DNA from: Formivibrio sp.
Lineage (GTDB): Bacteria; Pseudomonadota; Gammaproteobacteria; Burkholderiales; Chitinibacteraceae
NCBI GenBank assembly: GCA_031291275.1
Contig: JARLJJ010000457.1
Location: forward strand, 1-57,601
Direction of reading: 5' to 3'
Length of the DNA: 57,601 bases
Part shown: positions 40,511 to 50,075 of the stretch, one piece after another
How positions within the stretch are numbered: the first letter of the stretch is position 1
Layout: every line of letters begins with the position of its first letter
The notes under the pieces: generated by a model
Database searches by the model: none
What the model saw: the letters and a program-made list of their open reading frames with translations, nothing else
Told to the model about the DNA's origin: nothing
Made by a program: the position numbers and the translations under genes

Positions 40511-41536
40511 ATGACATTACGATTGGCTATCAACGGCTATGGCCGTATCGGGCGCTGTTTTTTTCGGGCACTGCAGGAGTCGCCGCTACGCAATGAAATC
40601 TCCATTGTTGCCATCAATGAACCGGCGGATCTGGACAGTATTGCCTATCTGACCCGCTTCGATTCAACCCACGGACGTTTTCACCTGCCGGTAGAAGCCC
40701 GGGGCGGCTCACTGTGGGTGGATGGCAGAGAAATCCCCGTTTTTCATGCCCATACCCCGCAAGGCGTGCCTTGGTGCGATCTGGGCGTGGATATTCTGCT
40801 GGAGTGCTCTGGCCACTATGCTTATCGCCACGAATTGCAGCAGTTTCTGGATGCCGGCTGCGAGCGCCTGATGCTTTCACACCCAGGACAAAGCGCCGAG
40901 GATGTCGATTACACCGTGGTGTACGGCATCAACCAGCAAGGCCTGCGCGGGGACGAGCGTATTGTTTCGGCGGCTTCCTGCACCACCAATGCCGTGGTGC
41001 CGGTATTGAACGTATTGCACGAAGCGTTTGCTGTTGAAAATGTCTTGCTGACCACGCTGCATTCGGTGATGAACGATCAACCCTTGATCGATGGCTATCA
41101 TCATTCCGATTTGCGTCGTACGCGTTCGGCCATGCAGTCGCTGGTGCCGGTGTCTACCGGACTTGCACGCGGCGTGGAGCGATTGATACCGCAACTGGCC
41201 GGGCGCGTGCAGGCCAAGGCGATCCGGGTGCCGGTGCTCAATGTGTCGGCCATCGATCTGGCGCTGACGCTGGAGCGCCCGACTAGCGTGGCCGAGCTCA
41301 ATGCCTGTCTGGCCGAAGCCTGCCGGCAGTTTCCCGGCTTGCTGGCGTATTCCGACGAGCCGCATGCCTCGACCGATTTCAACCACAATGCCCACTCCGC
41401 AATCATCGATGGCGGACAGACCCGTGTGTCCGGCCAGCATCTGGCCAGCCTGATGATCTGGTTCGATAACGAATGGGGATTCGCCAACCGCATGCTGGAT
41501 ATTGCGGCTTACTGGCAGCGGCGCTGGCAGGACTAA
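40511..41536 (+). CDS. epd: D-erythrose-4-phosphate dehydrogenase (GAPDH superfamily)
   Basis: A 341-residue GAPDH-fold enzyme. MTLRLAINGYGRIGR is the NAD-binding start, catalytic Cys157 lies in SAASCTTN, and His184 in TTLHSVMNDQ. Features favour Epd over glycolytic GAPDH: LRRTRSAMQSLVPVSTGLA, FNHNAHSAIIDGGQTRVSG, and PVSTGLA where GAPDH has a different phosphate loop. Epd makes 4-phosphoerythronate on the way to pyridoxal phosphate. It is not beside pgk or fba here; the class I aldolase is 15 kb away. A GAPDH role cannot be excluded. Confidence 0.8.
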   Translation: MTLRLAINGYGRIGRCFFRALQESPLRNEISIVAINEPADLDSIAYLTRFDSTHGRFHLPVEARGGSLWVDGREIPVFHAHTPQGVPWCDLGVDILLECSGHYAYRHELQQFLDAGCERLMLSHPGQSAEDVDYTVVYGINQQGLRGDERIVSAASCTTNAVVPVLNVLHEAFAVENVLLTTLHSVMNDQPLIDGYHHSDLRRTRSAMQSLVPVSTGLARGVERLIPQLAGRVQAKAIRVPVLNVSAIDLALTLERPTSVAELNACLAEACRQFPGLLAYSDEPHASTDFNHNAHSAIIDGGQTRVSGQHLASLMIWFDNEWGFANRMLDIAAYWQRRWQD

Positions 41537-41620
41537 AGCGTGGCCCGTAAGGGCTGGATTGGCGGTGCTATACTTCTGCTTACTGCTGCAAACCGATATT
41601 CATTTTCAAGAGTTCGTTCC

Positions 41621-42235
41621 ATGCCCAGAGGCAATATCTACGTGGTGACTGCGCCTTCCGGCGCGGGAAAAACCACACTGGTCCGCGCGCTGCTCGCCGC
41701 CGATCACCAGATCCAGCTTTCCGTCTCCTTCACCACACGAGCGCCGCGTGCCGGCGAAGTGAACGGCAAGGATTACTGTTTTGTGTCACGTGAAGAATTC
41801 GAGCGCATGATCGCGGCAGGCGCTTTGCTGGAATATGCCGAGGTGTTTGGTAATTACTACGGCACGTCGCAAGAGTGGATCGAATCGATGCTGGCGCAGG
41901 GCCAGGATATTCTGCTCGAAATCGATTGGCAGGGTGCGCAGCAGGTACGCCGTTTATTGCCGGAAACCATTGGCATGTTCATTCTGCCGCCGTCGCTTTC
42001 GGTGCTGGAAGAGCGGCTGCGCGGCCGCGGCAAGGATAGCGAAGAGGTCATTGTTCGCCGGTTGGCTGCGGCGAAAGAAGAAATCAGTCACGTGGATGAG
42101 TTCGACTTTGTGATTGTCAATGATCGCTTCGAGGATGCGCTGCAAGACCTTATCGCCGTTGTGCGTGCCGAGCGTCTCAGGCTGGGGCGGCAAAGCGAAC
42201 TGCACCAGGCCATGATTGCCGGGATGAAGGGCTGA
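41621..42235 (+). CDS. gmk: Guanylate kinase
   Basis: A 204-residue enzyme converting GMP to GDP with ATP. The P-loop is APSGAGKTTL (about 10-19), followed by SFTTRAPRAGEVNGKDYCFV (GMP-binding) and EIDWQGAQQVR. The frame extends 81 bases upstream; MPRGNIYVV is the family-like start, with a weak AAGAG ahead. In many proteobacteria gmk is directly followed by rpoZ and spoT; here one additional gene is inserted. Confidence 0.96.
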   Translation: MPRGNIYVVTAPSGAGKTTLVRALLAADHQIQLSVSFTTRAPRAGEVNGKDYCFVSREEFERMIAAGALLEYAEVFGNYYGTSQEWIESMLAQGQDILLEIDWQGAQQVRRLLPETIGMFILPPSLSVLEERLRGRGKDSEEVIVRRLAAAKEEISHVDEFDFVIVNDRFEDALQDLIAVVRAERLRLGRQSELHQAMIAGMKG

Positions 42236-42239
42236 TCCC

Positions 42240-42959
42240 TTGACGAGGTACGCATTCTTGTTGCGGGTCGTGCTGCTGGGTATGGCGTTCTCTCTGCCCG
42301 CATGGGCGAAAGAGGCGCCCTGTCGGGTCGATACGCCTTTGAATGCTTTTTGCGTGGTGCCGATCGATGCGGTGAGGCCGACGCAGTCTGCGGTTGGTGA
42401 GTTGCAAGTGGCCGAGGACGTTGCCAAGCTGGAAAAGCTGAAGCACAAAAAACGGGTTGCCTGGCAAGAAAAGCGCGTGCTACCGGTGGTGATGGGTCCT
42501 GATGGTGGTTTTTATCTGACCGATCGTCACCATACCTCGCGCAGTCTTTGGCGGGTGGGTGAAAAAGCACTGGTGGTGAAGGTGATCGGCAAGCTGCCCG
42601 ATGCCGCCACCTTCTGGGCGCAGATGCAGGCGCGGCACTGGGTTTATCTTTACGACGAGCGTGGCCAGCCGATCAATCCGGCCCGCTTGCCGCGCCGGAT
42701 TGCTGATTTGCGCGATGATCCGTACCGTGCTCTGGCAGGCTTTGCCGAGGATCTGGGGTATTACCTGAAGACCAATGCCTACTTCATGCAGTTTGAGTGG
42801 GCACGCTATTATGGTCAGGCCATGAACTGGCAGCCCATCGATGCCGGTAACCTGAAAGAGGCACTGCGCCGGGCCCAAGCCCTGTCTTGTGCACCTGCTG
42901 CGCGGACGTTGCCGGGTTTCAATACGGACGGCTGTGCCGCAGCAAGTGCCCTCCGGTGA
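42240..42959 (+). CDS. Secreted ParB-like (ParBc_2) protein
   Basis: A 239-residue protein starting at TTG four bases after gmk. A Sec signal peptide covers about 1-23 (FLLRVVLLGMAFSLPAWA). The mature part has the PF08857-like ParB/sulfiredoxin layout: VVPIDAVRPTQSAVGELQV, then KRVLPVVMGPDGGFYLTDRHH, with the conserved DRHH. Related proteins have been called putative nucleases but their function is unproven. Several cysteines (CRVDTPLNAFC and two near the end) suit a periplasmic disulphide protein. It sits between gmk and rpoZ on the same strand. Confidence 0.8.
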   Translation: MTRYAFLLRVVLLGMAFSLPAWAKEAPCRVDTPLNAFCVVPIDAVRPTQSAVGELQVAEDVAKLEKLKHKKRVAWQEKRVLPVVMGPDGGFYLTDRHHTSRSLWRVGEKALVVKVIGKLPDAATFWAQMQARHWVYLYDERGQPINPARLPRRIADLRDDPYRALAGFAEDLGYYLKTNAYFMQFEWARYYGQAMNWQPIDAGNLKEALRRAQALSCAPAARTLPGFNTDGCAAASALR

Positions 42960-43021
42960 TATACTCATTGACCCTGCTGGTGATTTCAGCATTTACCAGC
43001 GTTGTTTCAGGAGAATGATTC

Positions 43022-43231
43022 ATGGCCCGTATTACCGTTGACGACTGCCTCGACCGCATTGAAAACCGTTTTGATCTGACCTTGGTGGCTGCCTATCGTG
43101 CCCGTCAACTCGAACATGGTTCCAGCCCGCAGCTGGATAACGTTGGGCGCGACAAACCCACTGTTACTGCCCTGCGTGAAGTGGCAGCCGGTTTGGTCGG
43201 CATGGAAATGCTTACCCGCAATCGCGGATAA
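43022..43231 (+). CDS. rpoZ: RNA polymerase omega subunit
   Basis: A 69-residue omega subunit: [19 protein letters not shown] is nearly invariant in proteobacteria, and [12 protein letters not shown] matches the second helix. It helps assemble beta-prime and takes part in ppGpp binding at the core enzyme. AGGAG precedes the ATG. It stands 18 bases before spoT, as is usual, linking ppGpp synthesis and sensing. A small inverted repeat (GCTGGT / ACCAGC) is in the leader. Confidence 0.97.
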   Translation: MARITVDDCLDRIENRFDLTLVAAYRARQLEHGSSPQLDNVGRDKPTVTALREVAAGLVGMEMLTRNRG

Positions 43232-43249
43232 GCTGCCGGAAAGGCATCC

Positions 43250-45433
43250 ATGGGCTCGGTGATCGCTCCGGAAGAAGTCCCGGCTCTGGCCGGGGCGAGC
43301 CGGGTGCTTGCCGATGCCAACCATTTCCTGGGTGAGCTCACTCAGTATCTCAAGCCGGATGATCGTGCGCTGCTGCGTGCAGCTTTCCTGTTTTCCGAGG
43401 TCGCACACCGTGGCCAGACCCGCCGTTCTGGCGAACCGTATCTCTCTCATCCGCTCGCTGTTGCCACGATCCTGACTCAGTGGAAGCTCGACGCCCAAGC
43501 CCTGGCTGGCGCGCTGCTGCACGATGTGATGGAAGACAGCGGCATTTCCAAGCTTGAACTCACCGAGAAATTTGGCAAGACCGTGGCCGAACTGGTCGAT
43601 GGCATGTCGAAGATCGACAAGCTGGAGTTCGAGAATAAGGAAGAAGCTCAGGCGGAGAACTTCCGCAAGATGTTGCTGGCGATGGCGCGCGATCTGCGCG
43701 TGATCCTGATCAAGCTGGCGGACCGCTTGCACAATATGCGCACGCTGGATTCCATCCGGCCGGACAAGCAGCGCCGCATTGCGCGCGAAACGCTGGAAAT
43801 TTACGCGCCGATCGCCAATCGCATCGGGCTGAATGCCATCTACCGCGAACTGGACGATCTTTCTTTCCAGTATCTGCACCCGCATCGCCATGAAGTGCTT
43901 TCCCGTGCGTTAAAATCGGCGCGCGGCAATCGGCGCGAAGTCGTGACCAAAATACTCGATGGCATCCGGGCCAAATTGGCCAGCGCCGGAATCCATGCCA
44001 CGGTCTATGGACGAGAAAAAAACCTGGCCAGCATTTATCGCAAAATGCAGGAAAAACACCTGTCATTTTCCGAAGTGCTGGATATTTATGGTTTTCGCGT
44101 GATCGTGCAGGATGTGCCGACCTGTTATGTAACGATTGGCGCATTGCATTCGCTGTTCAAGCCGATTGCCGGCAAGTTCAAGGATTACATTGCGATCCCG
44201 AAGGCCAACGGCTACCAAAGCCTGCACACGACGCTGTTCGGCCCGTACGGCACGCCGATTGAAGTGCAGATACGCACAAGCGACATGCATCGCATTGCCG
44301 ATGCGGGCGTGGCCAGCCACTGGATGTACAAAAGTGGCGACGAAGGCTTCAGCGATGTGCAGAAGAAAACACACCAATGGTTGCAAAGCCTGCTGGAGCT
44401 GCAATCCGAATCCAGTGATGCGGTCGAGTTCCTTGAGCACATCAAAGTCGATCTGTTCCCGGATCAGGTGTATGTCTTCACGCCCAAGGGCAAGATTCTC
44501 AATCTGCCCCAAGGTGCCACCTGCGTCGATTTTGCCTATGCCGTGCACTCGGATATCGGCGATCGCTGCATTGCTGCCAAGATCAACCACGAGCTGGCGC
44601 CGCTGCGTAGCCGCTTGAAAAATGGTGACCAGATCGAAATCGTGACGGCAGCGCATGCGCGACCGAATCCGGCCTGGCTGTCTTTCGTGACCACGGGCAA
44701 AGCCCGCTCGCATATTCGCCATTTCTTGCGGACCCTGCGCTTTGACGATTCGGTGTTGCTGGGTGAACGATTGGTGGGCCAGGCCTTCTCTTCGATGCAT
44801 CAGGAACTGCTGGCGGCTTCGGATGCCTGGGAGCGCTATCTGCGTGAAAGCGGGGATAAATCACGGGAAGACGTACTGGCGGATGTGGGGCTGGGCAAAC
44901 GCCTGGCCGTGGTGGTCGCCAAGCGCTTGCTGCAATTGGCCGGACAGTGGAGCGATGATGCCCCGACGGGAAACAAACCGGCCCCCGTGTCCATCCGGGG
45001 AACGGAAGGCATGTCGATCCAGTTTGCCCACTGCTGCAACCCGATTCCGGGCGACCCGATTCTTGGTCTCGTCAAAAAGGATCAAGGGCTGATCATCCAT
45101 ACCCACGATTGTCCGTTGCTTTCAAAAAACCGCGCCGATGCCGAAAAAATGATCGATGTGGAATGGGATCCGGAGGTTTCACGCCTGTTTGATGTCACGA
45201 TTCGCGTCATGGCATCCACCGTGCGTGGCACGCTGGCGAGCGTCGCCGCCGCCATTGCCGAGGCGGAAGGCAATATTGCAGCGGTCACGATGACCGATGG
45301 ACATGATGCGGGCGAGAAGCACAACATGATTCAATTTACCCTGCAAGTGGCCAATCGCGCCCATCTGGCTCGTGTCATGCGTTCGATCCGTCAATTGCCG
45401 GCGGTGTACCGGATCACCCGCGTTCGCGGCTAA
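43250..45433 (+). CDS. spoT: Bifunctional (p)ppGpp synthetase/hydrolase
   Basis: A 727-residue Rel/Spo protein. The HD hydrolase domain is intact, with His53, His67 and HDVMED (91-96). The synthetase domain has YGREKNLASIYRKM and FKDYIAIPKANGYQSLHT; the FKD form fits bifunctional SpoT/Rel rather than RelA. The TGS domain (FPDQVYVFTPKGKILNLP) and a C-terminal ACT domain (VTIRVMASTVRGTLASVAAA) are present. It adjoins rpoZ. A conserved HCCNPIPGD zinc-binding region (about 588-596) is complete. Confidence 0.96.
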   Translation: MGSVIAPEEVPALAGASRVLADANHFLGELTQYLKPDDRALLRAAFLFSEVAHRGQTRRSGEPYLSHPLAVATILTQWKLDAQALAGALLHDVMEDSGISKLELTEKFGKTVAELVDGMSKIDKLEFENKEEAQAENFRKMLLAMARDLRVILIKLADRLHNMRTLDSIRPDKQRRIARETLEIYAPIANRIGLNAIYRELDDLSFQYLHPHRHEVLSRALKSARGNRREVVTKILDGIRAKLASAGIHATVYGREKNLASIYRKMQEKHLSFSEVLDIYGFRVIVQDVPTCYVTIGALHSLFKPIAGKFKDYIAIPKANGYQSLHTTLFGPYGTPIEVQIRTSDMHRIADAGVASHWMYKSGDEGFSDVQKKTHQWLQSLLELQSESSDAVEFLEHIKVDLFPDQVYVFTPKGKILNLPQGATCVDFAYAVHSDIGDRCIAAKINHELAPLRSRLKNGDQIEIVTAAHARPNPAWLSFVTTGKARSHIRHFLRTLRFDDSVLLGERLVGQAFSSMHQELLAASDAWERYLRESGDKSREDVLADVGLGKRLAVVVAKRLLQLAGQWSDDAPTGNKPAPVSIRGTEGMSIQFAHCCNPIPGDPILGLVKKDQGLIIHTHDCPLLSKNRADAEKMIDVEWDPEVSRLFDVTIRVMASTVRGTLASVAAAIAEAEGNIAAVTMTDGHDAGEKHNMIQFTLQVANRAHLARVMRSIRQLPAVYRITRVRG

Positions 45434-45486
45434 AGCGCTAGAATAGCCAGGTTATTTCAAGTCAGTTCATCCATAGGCAGTTCATT

Positions 45487-45690
45487 TTGATCACGTTTTT
45501 TATCAACGGCGAACCGCGCGAATTCAATGCGCCGCTGACCCTGGCCGAACTCATTGTTGCGCTCGAACTCACGGGCAAACGCATTGCCATCGAAAAGAAC
45601 GGCGACATCGTGCCGCGCAGCCAGCATGCCCAGACCTCTGTGGCGGACGGCGACCGCTTGGAAGTGGTGGTTGCCGTGGGTGGTGGCTGA
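45487..45690 (+). CDS. thiS: Sulfur carrier protein ThiS
   Basis: A 67-residue ubiquitin-like protein that ends in the Gly-Gly needed for thiocarboxylate formation (VVAVGGG). It donates sulfur for the thiazole ring of thiamine. The start is TTG, giving MITFFINGEPREF; no ATG is available. It is followed by thiG 73 bases later, its usual partner. thiO/thiE are not in the window. Confidence 0.93.
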   Translation: MITFFINGEPREFNAPLTLAELIVALELTGKRIAIEKNGDIVPRSQHAQTSVADGDRLEVVVAVGGG

Positions 45691-45763
45691 ATCAGCCCAA
45701 CCAGTCCCCCAGATAATGTCGCCGTATTTCATCGAGCCCTGCGCCGATTTTTGAGGATTTCTC

Positions 45764-46552
45764 ATGACAGATGCACTCCAGATTGCCGGCAAAAGCTATA
45801 ACTCCCGTTTGCTGGTTGGCACCGGTAAATACAAGGATTTCGCTGAAACGCGTGCAGCGATCGATGCCTCCGGCGCCGAGATCATCACGGTCGCGATCCG
45901 CCGCATGAACATCGGCCAGGATGCGAGCCAGCCCAGCTTGCTGGAATATTTACCGCCGAACGAGTTCACCTACCTGCCCAATACGGCTGGTTGCTATAGT
46001 GCCGACGATGCCGTGCGCACGCTGCGCTTGGCGCGCGAGTTGCTCGACGACCACAAGCTGGTGAAGCTGGAAGTCCTGGGCGATTCAAATACGCTGTTCC
46101 CGAACGTGCGCGAAACGCTGAAAGCGGCAGAAGTGCTGGTGGCCGAAGGCTTCGATGTGATGGTGTATACCTCGGACGACCCGATCATCGCACGCGAGCT
46201 GGAGCAAATCGGCTGCTGCGCGATCATGCCACTGGCCAGCCTGATCGGCTCCGGCATGGGCATTCTCAATCCGTGGAACCTGCGTCTGATCATCGAGCAG
46301 AGCACCGTGCCGGTGCTGGTCGATGCCGGTGTGGGGACTGCTTCGGATGCCGCGATTGCCATGGAATTGGGGTGCGATGGCGTCCTGATGAATACCGCCA
46401 TTGCCGCTGCGCGCGATCCGATCCGCATGGCACGCGCGATGAAGCTCGCGGTCATGGCGGGGCGCGATGCGTTTCTCGCCGGGCGCATGCCGAAGAAGCT
46501 TTATTCCGCCGATCCGTCCAGCCCGGTTGCAGGGATGATCGCGGCAAAATAA
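45764..46552 (+). CDS. thiG: Thiazole synthase
   Basis: A 262-residue TIM-barrel enzyme that joins deoxyxylulose phosphate, ThiS thiocarboxylate and dehydroglycine to form the thiazole of thiamine. [21 protein letters not shown] (with the Schiff-base lysine) and [16 protein letters not shown] are conserved, as is [25 protein letters not shown] ribosome binding site precedes the ATG. It forms an operon with thiS ended by a terminator at 46.6 kb. Confidence 0.97.
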   Translation: MTDALQIAGKSYNSRLLVGTGKYKDFAETRAAIDASGAEIITVAIRRMNIGQDASQPSLLEYLPPNEFTYLPNTAGCYSADDAVRTLRLARELLDDHKLVKLEVLGDSNTLFPNVRETLKAAEVLVAEGFDVMVYTSDDPIIARELEQIGCCAIMPLASLIGSGMGILNPWNLRLIIEQSTVPVLVDAGVGTASDAAIAMELGCDGVLMNTAIAAARDPIRMARAMKLAVMAGRDAFLAGRMPKKLYSADPSSPVAGMIAAK

Positions 46553-46608
46553 CCTTTTTAAATGATCGTGTCGCCTGGGTTGGCCACAAAGAGGCATAAC
46601 CCGGGTTC

Positions 46609-46630
46609 GCCACCGCAAGGTGGCATTTTT
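46609..46630 (+). terminator. Intrinsic terminator of thiSG
   Basis: GCCACC / GGTGGC with a GCAA tetraloop is followed by ATTTTT, 57 bases after the thiG stop codon. Confidence 0.8.
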
Positions 46631-46682
46631 ACGCATAATGTCCACTCTGAATTGCATCAATACCGCCAAGTAGCGAAAGCCC

Positions 46683-47420
46683 ATGACCGATATCCTGCCG
46701 ACTGAATCCACACCCGAATCCCTCGATGCCGACAACCCGCATTTCGGCCGCCGCATCCGTAGCTTTGTCCTGCGTCAGGGCCATCTTTCCAAGGGGCAGG
46801 AACGCGCGCTGGAGGAATTCGGCCCGACATTCTGCATCGCCTATCGCCCCGGGCCGCTTGATCTGGATGCCGCTTTCGGCCGGCACGCGCCGCGGGTGCT
46901 GGAAATTGGTTTTGGCATGGGTGGTGCCTCTGCTGAAATTGCCGCTGGCCTGCCCGATACCGATTTCCTTGGTGTCGAAGTCCACACACCGGGCGTTGGC
47001 AGCCTGCTGAAGCTGATCGGCGAGCAACAGCTTTCCAATATCCGCATCATCCAGCACGATGCCGTCGAAGTGCTGGAGCAGATGATTGCGCCCGATTCGC
47101 TCGATGGCGCACATATCTTCTTCCCTGATCCATGGCACAAGAAACGCCACAACAAGCGTCGGCTGATTCAGCCGGCGTTCGTGAAATTGCTGGTGTCGCG
47201 CATCAAACCGGGCGGCTATCTGCATCTGGCGACCGACTGGGAAGATTATGCGGTGCAGATGCTGGAAGTGCTTGCCGCTGAACCGACCCTACAAAATACC
47301 GCAGAGAGTTACGCGCCCCGCCCGGATTATCGGCCACTGACCAAGTTCGAAAACCGCGGACTGAAGCTGGGTCACGGTGTCTGGGATCTGGTATTCGCCA
47401 AGCCTGCAACGGGCCGCTAG
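46683..47420 (+). CDS. trmB: tRNA (guanine-N7)-methyltransferase
   Basis: A 245-residue SAM enzyme that makes m7G46 in t[18 protein letters not shown] is the SAM motif, and the signature [18 protein letters not shown] contains the catalytic Asp region. The N-terminal part ([20 protein letters not shown]) matches betaproteobacterial TrmB. It follows the thiSG terminator, so it probably has its own promoter; a CATAAT box at about 46635 is a weak candidate. Confidence 0.96.
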   Translation: MTDILPTESTPESLDADNPHFGRRIRSFVLRQGHLSKGQERALEEFGPTFCIAYRPGPLDLDAAFGRHAPRVLEIGFGMGGASAEIAAGLPDTDFLGVEVHTPGVGSLLKLIGEQQLSNIRIIQHDAVEVLEQMIAPDSLDGAHIFFPDPWHKKRHNKRRLIQPAFVKLLVSRIKPGGYLHLATDWEDYAVQMLEVLAAEPTLQNTAESYAPRPDYRPLTKFENRGLKLGHGVWDLVFAKPATGR

Positions 47421-47500
47421 GGTATGCTCAAGCTGAATTGGACAACCGGTGCGCCGAAGCGCTAAACCGGCGTTGTTATCCGTACGGGAGAGGTTGATTC

Positions 47501-48589
47501 ATGTGCAATTTCACGCTGCGAAGCATGGCGCTAGCTGGACTGGTGGCATTGATGGTCGGCTATTCCTCCACGGTTGTATCGAGTGAACCCGCCGTGACGG
47601 TGACGCCGCTTGCCGAGTCAGGCATCCCTCCTGTGGCGACTGCACCGGCTGCGGTATCGACCTGTGGCGCAGACTATCGGCGCAAAGTTCTGGTCACCAG
47701 CATGCCTGTTCTGAGCCCGGTACAAATTGCGGATTTGCCACGCTTTCCGGAAGTATTGCAGGCAGAATTGGCCCGCCGTCTGGAGGCGGAAGGACATTTC
47801 CTGCCACAACAGAGTAACAACGAAGCGGCCTACTCCGAACAACCGCATCAAAATGAGACGCAATGGAATCCTGAATGGATTCGCGATCTGGCGCGCCGTT
47901 ATGGTGTGCAATACGTGGTAGGCGGTGAGCTGCGCGATGCCGGATTTGAAGGGGAGCGTTATGTCCTCAGCCATGGCAACGATATCCGGCCGGGTGAGCG
48001 CAAGCAGGAACTCAATCTGCCGTTGCTGAATTTTTTCAAACCTGGCCTTAAGGCAACGCCGGCTGCTCGGCGTTTAGAAATGGATCTGCTGGTTTTCGAC
48101 GGCATCTCGGGAGCGCAAATCGGTCGCCACCGTTTCGCAGGCAAGGCGGAAGGGCAGGTATTGTTTGGTGCCGAGGTGGTGTTTGACCCGACCGTGGCCA
48201 TGGGATCGCAACGATTTTTTGACTCGGATTTTGGCAAGCTGGTCGATGCCAAGCTCAATGATGCTGTAGACAATCTCTACCACGATATCCAGTGTATCCC
48301 GTTCACCGCGCGGGTGGCCCGGGTTGAACCGGGACGGATTTATGTGGATGCCGGCGGGACCAGCAAACTGGCGGTAGGTACGCGTTTGCAGGTCTACCGT
48401 CTGCGCCCGGGTGCGCGTGGCGTGGATGCTTCCGGCCAGCGTGGGCAACTGGGCTGGCCCGAGGAATTCATTGGCACGCTACTTATCCGGGAGGTGCAAC
48501 CCTTGTTTTCTCGCGGGGAAGCAGAGGGTGCGCTGCGTGTTGAGGTGGGGGATTACGTGCGTTTTGCCGGATCGGCAGAGAAATACTGA
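47501..48589 (+). CDS. FlgT-like exported flagellar assembly protein
   Basis: A 362-residue protein with a signal peptide (about 1-28). The middle part (KVLVTSMPVLSPVQIADLPR, then LARRYGVQYVVGGELRD) has the layout of FlgT N/M domains, and the C-terminal part (RVEPGRIYVDAGGTSKLAVG ... LLIREVQPLFSRG) fits the FlgT C-terminal barrel. FlgT forms the H-ring around the flagellar basal body in Vibrio. No other flagellar gene is in the window, and trmB lies upstream. Homology is moderate and assigned by pattern only. Confidence 0.6.
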   Translation: MCNFTLRSMALAGLVALMVGYSSTVVSSEPAVTVTPLAESGIPPVATAPAAVSTCGADYRRKVLVTSMPVLSPVQIADLPRFPEVLQAELARRLEAEGHFLPQQSNNEAAYSEQPHQNETQWNPEWIRDLARRYGVQYVVGGELRDAGFEGERYVLSHGNDIRPGERKQELNLPLLNFFKPGLKATPAARRLEMDLLVFDGISGAQIGRHRFAGKAEGQVLFGAEVVFDPTVAMGSQRFFDSDFGKLVDAKLNDAVDNLYHDIQCIPFTARVARVEPGRIYVDAGGTSKLAVGTRLQVYRLRPGARGVDASGQRGQLGWPEEFIGTLLIREVQPLFSRGEAEGALRVEVGDYVRFAGSAEKY

Positions 48590-48911
48590 GCAGCAAGGTT
48601 CTGCCATGTGGCCGTGCTGGTGAAACAGCTGCGCGAAAGCTCTCCCGCTAATTAAGATGTTTCATAAGCGTTCGCATTCTGAAGTCGGCTACTTTCACTT
48701 TGGACACGAATCCGTTCGGCACAAACCGGCCAAAAGCGGAAGTACAGGATTGCCTTCCAATTTGCATAATGGGACGATGTATCCATGAAACTATTGTCAG
48801 CTGCACCCGGCCTTTTTAGTGCAACAGCACAAGTCGGCGGATGTTTCAGCAATTCGTACTTTTACCCGATAGATCGTTGCACGCTGCATTATTCTGCTGG
48901 GACTCGATAAG
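48590..48911. other. Intergenic stretch before the beta-propeller gene
   Basis: About 320 bases without a supportable gene. The composition falls toward AT-rich as the next gene is approached. One minus-strand open frame of 66 codons has no ribosome binding site. Confidence 0.35.
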
Positions 48912-50075
48912 ATGACCGAACAATTTATAAGGTTGCCAACTTTCGTTATCGCCGTGTTGTTAAGCGCTGTTGCTTTGACAGGAATGCAATCCAATTCATA
49001 CGCAGGGATGTTTGACTCTGTCGAGACAGACAATAGTGTCGCCAGACTGACTGTGACACTGGACGAGGAGCATCAAATAGACGTTTTGGCATTCAGCCCT
49101 GACGGCAAGTATCTTATGGCTGCTCCCTATTACTACTCAACGACAGCGCATATCTGGGACTGGAAAAATGACAAGAGACTCGCGTCGCCGTTCCAAAACA
49201 AGAAAGTTGACCCGCAAATACGCAATGCCATCCAATATAGTTCGGACGGGCACGCGATAGCGTGGTGCGGTTATAGAACTCCAATCTGGAAAATTGATAA
49301 CGCGGAAGAGCTCTTTGTCAGCGAGCACGAACCGAAAATTGGTCTTTGCCAAGCAATTGAATTCTTTCCAGATGGGAAATCAGTAGCTATCGTGCTGTCT
49401 TCTTACCCCGGCGACATAAGCACTCTCGCGGTTCGTAATGCATCAACAGGGCAGTTGCTTTGGGAATTAAGTAGCAAGGGATTCTATCCCCAAAGCATGG
49501 CAGTGAGTCCCGACGCTCAATTCATTGCAATAGGTGGAAGTTTTTATGACCGAGACATTGGCGTAAAACACGAGCAGATTCATATCGTAGATGCAGAGCG
49601 GCATGTGATTGTTAGAACGATAGAAGTGGTACCTAGCGTGACTTTGGCCAGTCATGTAAACACCGCTGGCAGCATAGAGCAGATTGCTTGGAGTTCGGAT
49701 AGCATACAGATTGCAGCTGGTTTAAGAGGGGTACCTTCCGATGGCGCTGACGCGGTCAAAATATTTGATGCAGCATCTGGAGCGCTTGTCACTAGTGAAG
49801 CGGGTCCAATGGGGACTGAAGTCCGTGGACTTTGCTATACGTCGGACGGAAAGTATTTAGTTGAGCTTGGAATTGGCAAGACCGTCAAAATTTGGGATGG
49901 AAAACACACCAAACTCCTTCAGGAAATCTCCGCAAAGCCTGCCGCATGTGCCGTTTCGAAAGATGGACATCACCTCGCGTTAGGCGGCGGGGCACCAAGC
50001 CTTAGTAATATAAACCCTTTGCTTAGCCTTATGTTTCCCGGAAAAGGACGTATCCTAATTTACAAATTTAGGTAG
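48912..50075 (+). CDS. Exported WD40/beta-propeller-like protein
   Basis: A 387-residue protein with an N-terminal signal peptide (LPTFVIAVLLSAVALTG, cut near YAG). It then shows repeated blades with WD40-type wording: VLAFSPDGKYLMAAP, HIWDW, SMAVSPDAQFIAIGG, IAWSSDSIQIAAG, VKIFDAASG, and VKIWDGKHTKLL. About six or seven blades fit a single propeller. Base composition is clearly poorer in GC than the neighbours, and codon use differs, which suggests transfer. No partner gene is evident. Function unknown; a binding scaffold is likely. Confidence 0.75.
   Translation: MTEQFIRLPTFVIAVLLSAVALTGMQSNSYAGMFDSVETDNSVARLTVTLDEEHQIDVLAFSPDGKYLMAAPYYYSTTAHIWDWKNDKRLASPFQNKKVDPQIRNAIQYSSDGHAIAWCGYRTPIWKIDNAEELFVSEHEPKIGLCQAIEFFPDGKSVAIVLSSYPGDISTLAVRNASTGQLLWELSSKGFYPQSMAVSPDAQFIAIGGSFYDRDIGVKHEQIHIVDAERHVIVRTIEVVPSVTLASHVNTAGSIEQIAWSSDSIQIAAGLRGVPSDGADAVKIFDAASGALVTSEAGPMGTEVRGLCYTSDGKYLVELGIGKTVKIWDGKHTKLLQEISAKPAACAVSKDGHHLALGGGAPSLSNINPLLSLMFPGKGRILIYKFR

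Noticed and set aside
42976-43000. Inverted repeat GCTGGT / ACCAGC ahead of rpoZ as a regulatory fold
   Set aside because: Only six pairs with a long loop and no match to a known motif; mentioned with rpoZ but not called separately.
43007-43891. 294-codon open frame on the minus strand
   Set aside because: It is antisense to rpoZ and the conserved HD domain of spoT, with no start signal or family match.
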